From assembly GCA_003539755.1 (NCBI GenBank), contig DPOH01000266.1, positions 1 to 5,237 on the forward strand: a stretch of 5,237 nucleotides of DNA, given 5' to 3'. The notes below the pieces were generated by a model. That model did no database searches. It was not told the DNA's origin and worked only from the letters and a program-made list of their open reading frames with translations. Positions 1-5,206 of the stretch are shown here, one piece after another (position 1 is the first letter of the stretch; every line of letters begins with the position of its first letter). The DNA comes from Clostridium sp. (lineage in GTDB: Bacteria; Bacillota; Clostridia; Clostridiales; Clostridiaceae). The position numbers were made by a program, and so were the translations under genes.

Positions 1-20
1 GATTCCCCTAGGAGTCACCA
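1..20 (+). tRNA. 3' end of a tRNA, probably tRNA-Glu (partial)
   Basis: The window opens with part of a T-loop, a CCCCT T-stem half, a seven-base 3' acceptor strand (AGGAGTC), discriminator A and an encoded CCA. The next two tRNAs also carry encoded CCA, so this is the cut-off end of a tRNA gene in the same cluster. The acceptor sequence resembles the tRNA-Glu common in clostridia, whose 5' strand would be GGCTCCT. The anticodon lies outside the window, so the Glu assignment comes from memory of the family and from the frequent Glu-Val-Asp order. Confidence 0.7.
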
Positions 21-35
21 TTAAATTTAATAACT

Positions 36-59
36 AATAGTGAGCAATCGCTATTTTTT
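36..59 (+). terminator. small hairpin with T-tract between tRNAs (possible terminator or processing site)
   Basis: An 8-bp stem (36-43 with 48-55, including one G-T wobble) closes a GCAA loop of the GNRA type and runs into six T residues at 54-59. This has the form of a weak intrinsic terminator, though only two pairs are G-C. It sits in the 46-nt spacer between the partial tRNA and tRNA-Val. It could end some of the transcripts coming from upstream, or mark a processing site in the tRNA precursor. The structure is seen in the sequence; the role is inferred. Confidence 0.35.
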
Positions 60-66
60 ATCTTGT

Positions 67-142
67 GGGCGCATAGCTCAGCTGGGAGAGCACCTGCCTT
101 ACAAGCAGGGGGTCACAGGTTCGAGCCCTGTTGTGCCCACCA
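67..142 (+). tRNA. tRNA-Val (anticodon TAC)
   Basis: This is a complete 76-nt cloverleaf with encoded CCA. The acceptor strands GGGCGCA (67-73) and TGTGCCC (132-138) pair over seven positions with one G-T wobble. The discriminator is A139. The anticodon stem CCTGC/GCAGG encloses CTTACAA, giving anticodon TAC, which reads GTA and related Val codons. The D-arm (AGCTCAGCTGGGAGAGC) and the T-loop (TTCGAGC) are canonical. It is followed after 8 nt by tRNA-Asp, so the two are almost certainly one transcript. Confidence 0.97.
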
Positions 143-150
143 TAAGATAT

Positions 151-227
151 GGCTCAGTAGCTCAGCTGGTTAGAGTGCCGGCCTGTCACGCCGGAGGTCG
201 AGGGTTCGAGCCCCTTCTGAGTCGCCA
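151..227 (+). tRNA. tRNA-Asp (anticodon GTC)
   Basis: This is a complete 77-nt cloverleaf with encoded CCA. The acceptor strands GGCTCAG (151-157) and CTGAGTC (217-223) pair fully with one G-T wobble, and the discriminator is G224, as expected for tRNA-Asp. The anticodon stem GCCGG/CCGGC holds CTGTCAC, giving anticodon GTC, which reads GAC and GAT. It is the last tRNA of the cluster and is followed within 5 nt by an intrinsic terminator. Confidence 0.97.
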
Positions 228-231
228 AACT

Positions 232-258
232 AAACAAGCTTATAAAGCTTGTTTTTTT
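232..258 (+). terminator. Rho-independent terminator of the tRNA operon
   Basis: A perfect 10-bp stem (AAACAAGCTT at 232-241 with AAGCTTGTTT at 245-254) has a 3-nt ATA loop and runs directly into a T-tract ending at 258. It lies just after the CCA of tRNA-Asp, which is the expected place for the end of the tRNA transcript. There is no T-tract on the opposite strand, so it should work only for plus-strand transcription. Confidence 0.85.
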
Positions 259-285
259 GTTTGCTAATTTAAATTTAAGTATAAT

Positions 286-333
286 AAATCAGATGTAAAA
301 AGGATTTTAATAAACCCTTTCTACATCTGATTT
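286..333 (-). terminator. long hairpin at the end of the helicase-loader gene (probable weak terminator)
   Basis: A 12-bp perfect inverted repeat (286-297 with 322-333) continues, after one A/C mismatch, as a further 5 bp (299-303 with 316-320) around a 12-nt loop. The right arm contains the last codons and the TAG stop (323-321) of the minus-strand gene. Transcribed leftward, the stem is followed by TTTATTATACTT, which is a poor U-tract. It fits a transcription stop or a 3'-end stabiliser between the converging units. Terminator function is inferred. Confidence 0.55.
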
Positions 334-1313
334 CTCATTTTCTGAAGATTTAACTTAATTCTAATATCTTCTGAGTAAAATTTATATAGTTTAAAGTCAC
401 CAAGTAATCTAGAAGAAATTCTTTCACTATATTTTTTAATTATATCTGGTAGTGTTAAATTAGTAGATATAATCATCTTTTTCTTATTTAAAATTCTTTT
501 GTTAAGTATATTAAATAACTCTGTTATAGAAAATTCATTTAAATGCTCAGCACCTAAATCATCTATAATAAGTAAATCGCAATCAAATAATAAAGATTCA
601 AGATTTGTATCATTGTTAAATCTTATTTCTCTTAAATTATGAATTAGCTCATCAGATGTTTTATATACAACTAAATATCCTTTATCTAGTATTTCTTTTG
701 CAATACAATAAGATAAATATGTTTTCCCACTTCCAGGATTGCCGTGAAATAAAAGATTAGTTGATATAGAAGAGAAGTTTGGAAGATATTCTCCATGAAT
801 ATACTCTAATATATTTTCTATATTTCTTCTTGATGAATATTTTTCATCATTTATTTTATGTGGTGGATATAAGTTTATATTAAAATTATTAAAGTTATTT
901 GTTTTTATAACATTTTCAAGTTCTGAATCTTTATAATAAAGTTTTATAAGCATTTTATTATAGCATTCACATTTTTGAGTTCCTATAAATCCTGTATCAT
1001 TACATTTATTACAATGGTAATGAATATTTAAGTAGTCAGGAGTATAGCCTTTTTCAACTAACATTTCACACTTTTTAATTCTTAAATCTGTAATACGTTC
1101 TTTGTAGCTATTTAAAGTTTCATCTTTGTTGCTAGCTTTAATAACAGCTAATGCCATTTGTAAAGATAGTTTTTGAATTTGTTGGTCAATTTCAATGATT
1201 TCAGGGTATTTTTTAGATATTTCGTCTTTTCTTTTTCTTAATGCTCTTGATTCTTCATCCCTGATTTTATCATATATACTTAATATTTCAGTTTGATATC
1301 CTTTAATCATCAT
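321..1313 (-). CDS. dnaI: DnaI/DnaC-type replicative helicase loader (AAA+ ATPase)
   Basis: This protein (330 aa) belongs to the DnaC/DnaI/IstB-like AAA+ family. It is predicted to bind the replicative helicase and help load it on DNA at the origin or at restarted forks, in the cytoplasm. The N-terminal part (about 1-90) is charged and helical. A probable zinc site follows, C101-x2-C104 and C115-x-C117. The AAA+ core shows Walker A GNPGSGKT (191-198), Walker B LLIIDDLG (247-254), a sensor-1 STN (283-285) and arginine-finger candidates R298/R302. Length matches chromosomal loaders rather than shorter IstB transposition helpers. The start at 1313 lies 11 bp inside the end of the upstream DnaD-type gene, with AGGA at 1324-1321 placed 7 nt before it; a second ATG follows directly. 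The overlap suggests translational coupling. Annotations of clostridial homologues often use dnaC; the symbol here follows the Bacillus equivalent. Confidence 0.92.
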   Translation of the reverse strand: MMIKGYQTEILSIYDKIRDEESRALRKRKDEISKKYPEIIEIDQQIQKLSLQMALAVIKASNKDETLNSYKERITDLRIKKCEMLVEKGYTPDYLNIHYHCNKCNDTGFIGTQKCECYNKMLIKLYYKDSELENVIKTNNFNNFNINLYPPHKINDEKYSSRRNIENILEYIHGEYLPNFSSISTNLLFHGNPGSGKTYLSYCIAKEILDKGYLVVYKTSDELIHNLREIRFNNDTNLESLLFDCDLLIIDDLGAEHLNEFSITELFNILNKRILNKKKMIISTNLTLPDIIKKYSERISSRLLGDFKLYKFYSEDIRIKLNLQKMRNQM

Positions 1314-2319
1314 TATCCCATCCTAATAATTGTCTTTCTAGATTTTGTAAGTAATTAGCGTCATAATTTCTCTGCTCAAAGTCATTAAAGTTAAGTGTTT
1401 TTTTGCTATTATTATTGTTAGTATAAGAATTATTTTTTTGATAGCTAGTATTCTTCAATTGTTTATTATCTTTAAGAGCAATATCCTCTAAAGTTCTAAG
1501 ATCATTTTTATTCCAATTTGTGAGTATTCCATCAATATATTTAAAATCAGCTCTATTTAATCGCTCAAAGCAGATATCGCATGCTTTAAAAATGATTTCT
1601 GTTGGGAATTTATACATTAAAAGCCACTTTTCAATTATATCCTGTTGCGGCTTCATAATATCAGTATTATTTATACCTAAATATGTTAAAATTTTTCTAA
1701 TGTTAATCCACTTATCTTCTGTTTTCTTTATTAAGTTTTGAGCCTGTTCAACTGTAGTTATTTTTTGATCATGCCAAGCAAGGGCAACTTTTTCTATATA
1801 TCTAGAATCGCTTTTGCCTTTTGAAATACAATACTCAATTAAAATTAAAATTAATTCTGATGAAAAACTAAATTCTTTCTGCCAATTTAGATATAAAGAC
1901 ATTTCATTAGGCGATAGTGGTCGGCCTAAAAGAACTTCAATATCTCTTAGCATATCTTTAGTATTATTGCTGTCCAATGCTTCTAATAAATCAACCTGTT
2001 TATCAGAAGTATCATATCCATCATTATTTAAATCTATAAATTCAATATTGAAATTTCCCATATTATCAATTTTACTTAATTTAATTACTCCTAGATCATG
2101 CCAGTATTGTAGGGCATTCATAATATCTGATTCTAGAAGATTTAAGGTTGAAGCAAGTATTGCTGAACTTACACCTAATTCTCCAGAAATATTATGCTTA
2201 AGCATTAGCAGATAAATCTTTATGAATTCACCACGTGCCTTAGGCATGTATTTTTCAATAAATACATTGCTTACAGGAGTGAATCCAATTGATTTGCTTT
2301 TTAGCATAAATGTACTCAT
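1303..2319 (-). CDS. DnaB/DnaD-type replication initiation protein with two DnaD domains
   Basis: With the ATG at 2319 the protein has 338 aa. Residues about 10-95 look like a winged-helix DNA-binding domain. Two DnaD/DnaB_2 (DDBH2) repeats follow, about 122-197 and 207-283. Each ends in the family signature Y-x3-[IV]-x3-W (Y174 to W182 and Y261 to W269). An Asn/Lys-rich linker (about 283-308) leads to a conserved-looking acidic tail ending LLGWDNDD. The order winged helix-DDBH2-DDBH2 is that of Bacillus DnaB, and the next gene is a helicase loader just as in the Bacillus dnaB-dnaI pair. The protein probably remodels origin DNA and recruits the loader-helicase complex. The frame is open to a GTG at 2334, but the AAAGGTGG ribosome site overlaps that codon, so the ATG at 2319 is preferred. 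I give no symbol because clostridial members are called both dnaB-like and dnaD. Confidence 0.88.
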   Translation of the reverse strand: MSTFMLKSKSIGFTPVSNVFIEKYMPKARGEFIKIYLLMLKHNISGELGVSSAILASTLNLLESDIMNALQYWHDLGVIKLSKIDNMGNFNIEFIDLNNDGYDTSDKQVDLLEALDSNNTKDMLRDIEVLLGRPLSPNEMSLYLNWQKEFSFSSELILILIEYCISKGKSDSRYIEKVALAWHDQKITTVEQAQNLIKKTEDKWINIRKILTYLGINNTDIMKPQQDIIEKWLLMYKFPTEIIFKACDICFERLNRADFKYIDGILTNWNKNDLRTLEDIALKDNKQLKNTSYQKNNSYTNNNNSKKTLNFNDFEQRNYDANYLQNLERQLLGWDNDD

Positions 2320-2330
2320 TTGTTTTACTA

Positions 2331-2338
2331 CCACCTTT
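2331..2338 (-). promoter_or_regulatory. ribosome binding site that decides the start of the DnaD-domain gene
   Basis: The minus strand reads AAAGGTGG here, the only strong Shine-Dalgarno match near the start. It covers the alternative GTG codon (2334-2332), which therefore cannot be its target. The ATG at 2319-2317 lies 11 nt beyond the motif, somewhat long but usable. An in-frame TGA at 2340-2338 rules out earlier starts. Confidence 0.65.
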
Positions 2339-2381
2339 CAAGATTAATATAATATGCACTTGGTAATAATTTATGTAAATA

Positions 2382-2390
2382 ATTATATCA
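2382..2390 (-). promoter_or_regulatory. candidate extended -10 promoter for the DnaD-domain/loader operon
   Basis: The minus strand carries TGATATAAT, a perfect TATAAT (2387-2382) with an upstream TG one base away, which is the extended -10 form. No good -35 hexamer stands at 16-18 nt, as is acceptable for extended -10 promoters. Transcription would start near 2375 and give a leader of about 55 nt. In such AT-rich DNA a chance match is possible. Confidence 0.45.
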
Positions 2391-2433
2391 TATTAGTTCA
2401 AATTTATATTAGATTTGGAAATATACTTAGATT

Positions 2434-2531
2434 AAAAAAGAGCTTCCGCAATATAGATAGAAAAATAATTAGAAGGTAATAAGTTCAATTAAATTAAAAA
2501 ACTAAATTCTATTATTTTACTGCGGCAACTC
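2434..2531 (-). terminator. structured minus-strand RNA element ending in U6 (large terminator-like hairpin)
   Basis: Two arms, 2440-2453 and 2518-2531, pair in 13 of 14 positions when read as minus-strand RNA, using two G-U wobbles and leaving one G-A mismatch. On the plus strand the same positions give three mismatches, so the fold favours leftward transcription. An inner AT-rich stem (2462-2474 with 2507-2517, one bulged base) extends it, leaving an apical loop of about 30 nt. The 3' arm ends GGAAGCTC and is followed by six U (2439-2434). The element lies between the protease gene and the DnaD-domain gene. It could end readthrough from the protease, or be a decayed dispersed repeat. The pairing is seen; the function is inferred. 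Confidence 0.5.
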
Positions 2532-2578
2532 AATTTTATGATTAATTAAGGTAAAATCTTTTTATGAAAATAATATAT

Positions 2579-2607
2579 AAAAAAATATTAAACTAATCGA
2601 TTAGTTT
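2579..2607 (-). terminator. palindrome plus T-tract at the end of the protease gene
   Basis: An 18-nt perfect palindrome (2590-2607, AAACTAATCGATTAGTTT) can fold as a 7-bp stem with a TCGA loop. It includes the last codons and the TAG stop (2595-2593) of the protease. Going leftward, AATA and then seven T residues (2585-2579) follow. It has the form of a Rho-independent terminator but the stem is AT-rich and the T-tract is 4 nt away, so it may be leaky. Confidence 0.5.
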
Positions 2608-3792
2608 TTTTATATCTACAGTTCCATTACCCTGAATATATTTAGGAATATTTTCGAGTGAATTACATCCAATCTTTAATAATGCGTTGATATCTTTAAA
2701 TGTCATATCTGGCCTCTTTTCAAAAAGCAGTGCACATATACCACAAATATAGGCTGCTGCTAGTGATGTACCACTGAAAGCCTTATGAGAAACATCTAAT
2801 TTTTTTGGATACAGCTTTATTCCATCTTTTTCAGAAATATAGTTGGAATCTGAATTTAAAGAAATAATATTTACACAGGCAGCACATAAATCAGGTTTTA
2901 TTAATTTTCCATATGGTCCTGAAGAAGAAAAGCTATAAGGAACAATTGAATTTACAGAAGTGTTTAATCCTCCTACACTAATACAATTTGAAAGAGTTGA
3001 TAATCCAATTATTGAATATTTATCGTTAGAATTGCTTCCACTTGGAACTATAGGTACTACACCTTTAGAAGCTGCATAATTAAATATGTTTTCAAAACAA
3101 GATATTATAAAAGTATTGTGAGTTAATAATTCGAATGGAAGACATAGCAATTTTATATTATGTTCTTGGGACATATTAATTAGACAGTCTATTGCATACA
3201 ATATATTAGAAGCAAAACCTTTACCAAGTCTATCAAAAGCCTTATAACAAAATAGTTTAGACTTGCTGCATATACCTGTATACATGTTATTGGATGATAT
3301 ACCACTGCTACATAGTATTCCAGCAATTGAAGTGCCATGACCATTATCATCATATGGATACTTTAGATTATTTACTAAATCTACGAATAATTCTATTTTA
3401 TTGATAGGGGATATTAAATCCTGATGAGGAAAAACACCACTATCAACGAGTCCTATACCTATACCTGAACCATTTAATTTGAATTTTTCTGAAAAATGTA
3501 CCTTGTTGGCAGTATTTACACTCATTCCACATAAAAATAAATATTCATCCAAATATATTTCTTCAACTTCAGGATATTCTGAAATTCTATCTATACCTCT
3601 AGCATTAAGCTCTGCACTTATAATATTTATAGAATCTATTGTATAATAAATTAATCCTCTATAGGAATTAATTTTCTTTGTAATTGATGATTGAAAATTT
3701 TTATATTTAATAAGTACCCTGTAAGATCTATAAGCATTTTTTAGTAAGTAGTACTTTAAATTGCTGTCTATTTTTTTCTTATATGAAAACAT
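2593..3792 (-). CDS. subtilisin-like serine protease (S8 family), no signal peptide
   Basis: The protein has 399 aa from the ATG at 3792, or 400 from an adjacent ATG at 3795, which sits only 3 nt from the AGGAG (3803-3799). Numbered from 3795, the triad is D118 (GLVDSG), H153 (DNGHGT) and S344 (SGTSLAAA), so it is a peptidase S8 member. Residues about 21-86 resemble the inhibitor-I9 propeptide fold, ending in a PEVEEIYLDE-like segment. There is no signal peptide or membrane segment, and 13 Cys residues suggest it stays in the reducing cytoplasm or leaves by an unusual route. The oxyanion Asn expected in the AAGN motif aligns with Ser254 in PSGSN, though Asn255 is adjacent; the Pro after GTSMAS is Ala348. 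Its substrate is unknown. It appears to be transcribed alone, with its own promoter and terminator. It is shorter than Csp germination proteases and not clearly one of them. Confidence 0.9.
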   Translation of the reverse strand: MFSYKKKIDSNLKYYLLKNAYRSYRVLIKYKNFQSSITKKINSYRGLIYYTIDSINIISAELNARGIDRISEYPEVEEIYLDEYLFLCGMSVNTANKVHFSEKFKLNGSGIGIGLVDSGVFPHQDLISPINKIELFVDLVNNLKYPYDDNGHGTSIAGILCSSGISSNNMYTGICSKSKLFCYKAFDRLGKGFASNILYAIDCLINMSQEHNIKLLCLPFELLTHNTFIISCFENIFNYAASKGVVPIVPSGSNSNDKYSIIGLSTLSNCISVGGLNTSVNSIVPYSFSSSGPYGKLIKPDLCAACVNIISLNSDSNYISEKDGIKLYPKKLDVSHKAFSGTSLAAAYICGICALLFEKRPDMTFKDINALLKIGCNSLENIPKYIQGNGTVDIKKLID

Positions 3793-3798
3793 CATTTT

Positions 3799-3803
3799 CT
3801 CCT
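3799..3803 (-). promoter_or_regulatory. ribosome binding site of the S8 protease gene
   Basis: The minus strand reads TAGGAG followed by AAA and two consecutive ATG codons. AGGAG lies 3 nt from the first ATG (3795) and 6 nt from the second (3792). The second spacing is nearer the usual optimum, so 3792 is preferred. The choice changes the protein by one Met only. Confidence 0.7.
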
Positions 3804-3825
3804 ATATTCTTACTCTAGTATATAT

Positions 3826-3853
3826 AATATAAAACAATCTAGTAGATTGTTAA
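3826..3853 (-). promoter_or_regulatory. candidate sigma-A-type promoter of the S8 protease gene
   Basis: Reading leftward, a -35 TTAACA (3853-3848, five of six consensus bases) is followed after 16 bp by a -10 TATATT (3831-3826, five of six). This would start transcription near 3819, about 25 nt before the start codon. A second, perfect TATAAT lies just upstream at 3863-3858 but has only a poor -35 (TTTCTA). The whole spacer of the first promoter is occupied by a perfect inverted repeat. Confidence 0.5.
3833..3851. promoter_or_regulatory. 19-nt perfect dyad, operator candidate
   Basis: The sequence AACAATCTAGTAGATTGTT has two perfect 9-bp half-sites around a single central G. It overlaps the -35 and the spacer of the candidate protease promoter, a typical position for a repressor site. 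As RNA it could instead form a short 8-bp hairpin followed by TTATATT and serve as a weak terminator for the metallo-hydrolase gene upstream. The position favours an operator, but no regulator is encoded nearby. Confidence 0.45.
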
Positions 3854-3896
3854 TAAGATTATAAGAAAAAATATAATACCTAGAAATATATTGAAG

Positions 3897-4712
3897 TTAA
3901 AAAGAATATGTTTCGCCTATATCAATTATTTTTATACTATCATCTTTTAAATTTAATAATGAATTTTCTGTTTCTGCAAAATTTTCAAGAGAAATAATAA
4001 ATGTCTTATAGTGTATAGGAACCATTGTTTTTGCATCCATCATTTTAAACATTTCATAACTTTCCTCAGGAGTGCAGTGCATATATGAAAATCTATCAGG
4101 TTTATAGCAACCTACTGGCATTAATGCAACATCACATTGTATATTTTTATAATTATGTGTAAAAGCAGTATCACCACCAAAAAATACTTTTTTATTATTA
4201 CGTTCTATTAGATATGACAGACTTTCATTATCTATTCCTACATAAAGCCTTCTTCCGTCATGATTAGCTTCATATGCAGTTATTTTTATATATTCATCTT
4301 TATATGTTTCACCAGGATGAAGCACATGAACATTTTTAAAGCCTAATACTCTTATTAATCTTTTATATCCCTTAGGAGCTATTATTACTGCATCTTTATT
4401 TAGCTTACGTATAGATGGAAAATGTAAGTGGTCCATATGACCATGAGATAAAAGTACATAATCTACCTTTAAATTCTTTGTATATGAAGGTTTTTTTGCA
4501 ACTCTTTTGAAGTATCCAAGTATTGTAGAAAATACAGGGTCTGTAATTATAATCTTATCGGACATGTTTATTACAGTAGTAGCATGCCCATACCAATTTA
4601 TGGAATTAAGTTTAATTATATCATTTTTAATGTCATTACTTTTTTTAAAGTATTGTTTTATATTATTACATGTTAAATGGAATAAAAAATTAATATTAGA
4701 AAATACTTTCAA
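3897..4712 (-). CDS. metallo-beta-lactamase-fold hydrolase (NAPE-PLD/UlaG-like)
   Basis: This 271-aa protein is a member of the metallo-beta-lactamase superfamily in the COG2220 group with NAPE-PLD and UlaG. A WYGHATTVI strand (40-48) and IITDPVFS (55-62) are typical of NAPE-PLD-like enzymes. The metal-binding set is complete: H90, H92, D94 and H95 in SHGHMDH, then H151 (NHDGR), D181 (GGDTAF) and H234 (PIHYKTF), consistent with a dinuclear zinc or iron hydrolase. The MHCTPEES segment (211-218) also fits this group. The substrate cannot be told, and a phosphodiester in a lipid or sugar is only a family-based guess. It appears cytoplasmic. The start is taken as TTG at 4712, because an in-frame TGA stands at 4718-4716 and the next in-frame Met is residue 50, inside the fold. 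It follows the membrane-protein gene by 17 nt, so the two are probably one operon. Confidence 0.88.
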   Translation of the reverse strand: MKVFSNINFLFHLTCNNIKQYFKKSNDIKNDIIKLNSINWYGHATTVINMSDKIIITDPVFSTILGYFKRVAKKPSYTKNLKVDYVLLSHGHMDHLHFPSIRKLNKDAVIIAPKGYKRLIRVLGFKNVHVLHPGETYKDEYIKITAYEANHDGRRLYVGIDNESLSYLIERNNKKVFFGGDTAFTHNYKNIQCDVALMPVGCYKPDRFSYMHCTPEESYEMFKMMDAKTMVPIHYKTFIISLENFAETENSLLNLKDDSIKIIDIGETYSF

Positions 4713-4720
4713 AATTCATA

Positions 4721-4728
4721 CTCTCCTT
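4721..4728 (-). promoter_or_regulatory. ribosome binding site of the metallo-hydrolase gene, with an out-of-frame ATG
   Basis: The minus strand reads AAGGAGAG, a good Shine-Dalgarno, starting 2 nt after the TAA stop of the membrane-protein gene. An ATG at 4719-4717 lies 3 nt after AAGGAG but opens only a 7-codon frame (MNFESIF). The TTG at 4712 lies 10 nt after it and opens the full hydrolase. Removing one T from the TTTT at 4715-4712 would put the ATG in frame. Confidence 0.65.
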
Positions 4729-4729
4729 C

Positions 4730-5161
4730 TTAAGTCTTCCATTTAAATATTATAATACCTACAATCATGATAGCAATACCTATGAAATTATTTAATGTAA
4801 ACTTAATTTTATCTGTTCCAAATAGTCCAAAGGCATCTATCATAGCAGCAGCAAGCAACTGTGCAACAAGAATTATTCCAATTCCTAAAGTAGCGCCCAT
4901 TAAAGAAACACTTTTCACTACTGTGTATGTTATTACTACTCCTAAAACACCACCTAATAAATAATATTTATTTGTATTTTTCAAATTTGCATAGTTTCCA
5001 TTACGAATAAATAATGAAATAATTATGCTACATATTAAAGCGATACCTTGAACTAATACAGTTGTTTCCCAAAGGCCTATTTTTTCGCTTAATTTAGTGT
5101 TAAACACGCCTTGTATGCTCATTGAAATTCCTGAAATAATGGCAAAAATTATTCCAAACAT
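4730..5161 (-). CDS. YdcZ/DUF606-type small membrane protein (DMT superfamily transporter)
   Basis: This 143-aa protein is almost entirely hydrophobic, with five likely membrane segments at about 3-22, 33-52, 67-85, 89-112 and 123-139 and a basic C-terminus (FKWKT). The glycine pattern YLLGGVLGV (67-75) and the segment VAQLLAAAMIDAFGLFG (99-115) match the YdcZ/DUF606 group, short five-helix members of the drug/metabolite transporter superfamily, which may act as dimers. The substrate is not known. The start is clear: GAGGTGATGAT stands before the ATG, with GAGG 7 nt away. It is the first gene of an apparent operon with the metallo-hydrolase, which suggests but does not prove a shared small-molecule substrate. 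No confident promoter is seen between it and the window edge, so transcription may start there or beyond. Confidence 0.88.
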   Translation of the reverse strand: MFGIIFAIISGISMSIQGVFNTKLSEKIGLWETTVLVQGIALICSIIISLFIRNGNYANLKNTNKYYLLGGVLGVVITYTVVKSVSLMGATLGIGIILVAQLLAAAMIDAFGLFGTDKIKFTLNNFIGIAIMIVGIIIFKWKT

Positions 5162-5206
5162 ATCATCACCTCAGAAATATTATTCCCATGTAAGAAGTTA
5201 AATATT

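Noticed and set aside
40..267. Plus-strand 75-codon reading frame across the tRNA genes
   Set aside because: It is translated tRNA sequence (the well-known false AQLGEHLPYKQG/GSSPVV type of peptide). Both cloverleaves are complete, so this is not a gene.
321..1313. IstB-type transposition helper of an IS21 element
   Set aside because: The extra N-terminal region with the Cys site, the coupling to a DnaD-domain gene and the absence of an istA transposase or inverted ends all favour a chromosomal helicase loader.
1520..2215. Plus-strand reading frames at 1520-1741 and 1814-2215
   Set aside because: They lie opposite the DnaD-domain gene, have no ribosome site or domain match, and show the composition expected of a reverse-strand shadow.
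2440..2531. A miniature transposable element (MITE) with 14-bp inverted ends
   Set aside because: No target-site duplication is visible: the flanks are AAAAAA and AATTTT. The U-tract at one end fits a terminator-type structure better. A decayed repeat cannot be excluded.
2564..2596. Ten-codon plus-strand frame starting MKIIYKK in the 2335-2592 gap
   Set aside because: Its only ribosome-site-like AAGG lies 12 nt away, it is very short, and it runs into the protease terminator palindrome.
2593..3792. Csp-type germination protease
   Set aside because: The protein is shorter than Csp proteins, and no csp gene partner or germination gene is nearby. S8 membership alone does not support it.
4667..4712. 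Lipoprotein signal at the metallo-hydrolase N-terminus (FHLTC)
   Set aside because: The residue before the Cys is Thr rather than Gly, Ala or Ser, and the preceding segment is too short and polar for a signal peptide.
4507..4964. Plus-strand reading frames at 4507-4746 and 4767-4964
   Set aside because: They lie opposite the metallo-hydrolase and the membrane protein, whose motifs are clear on the minus strand.
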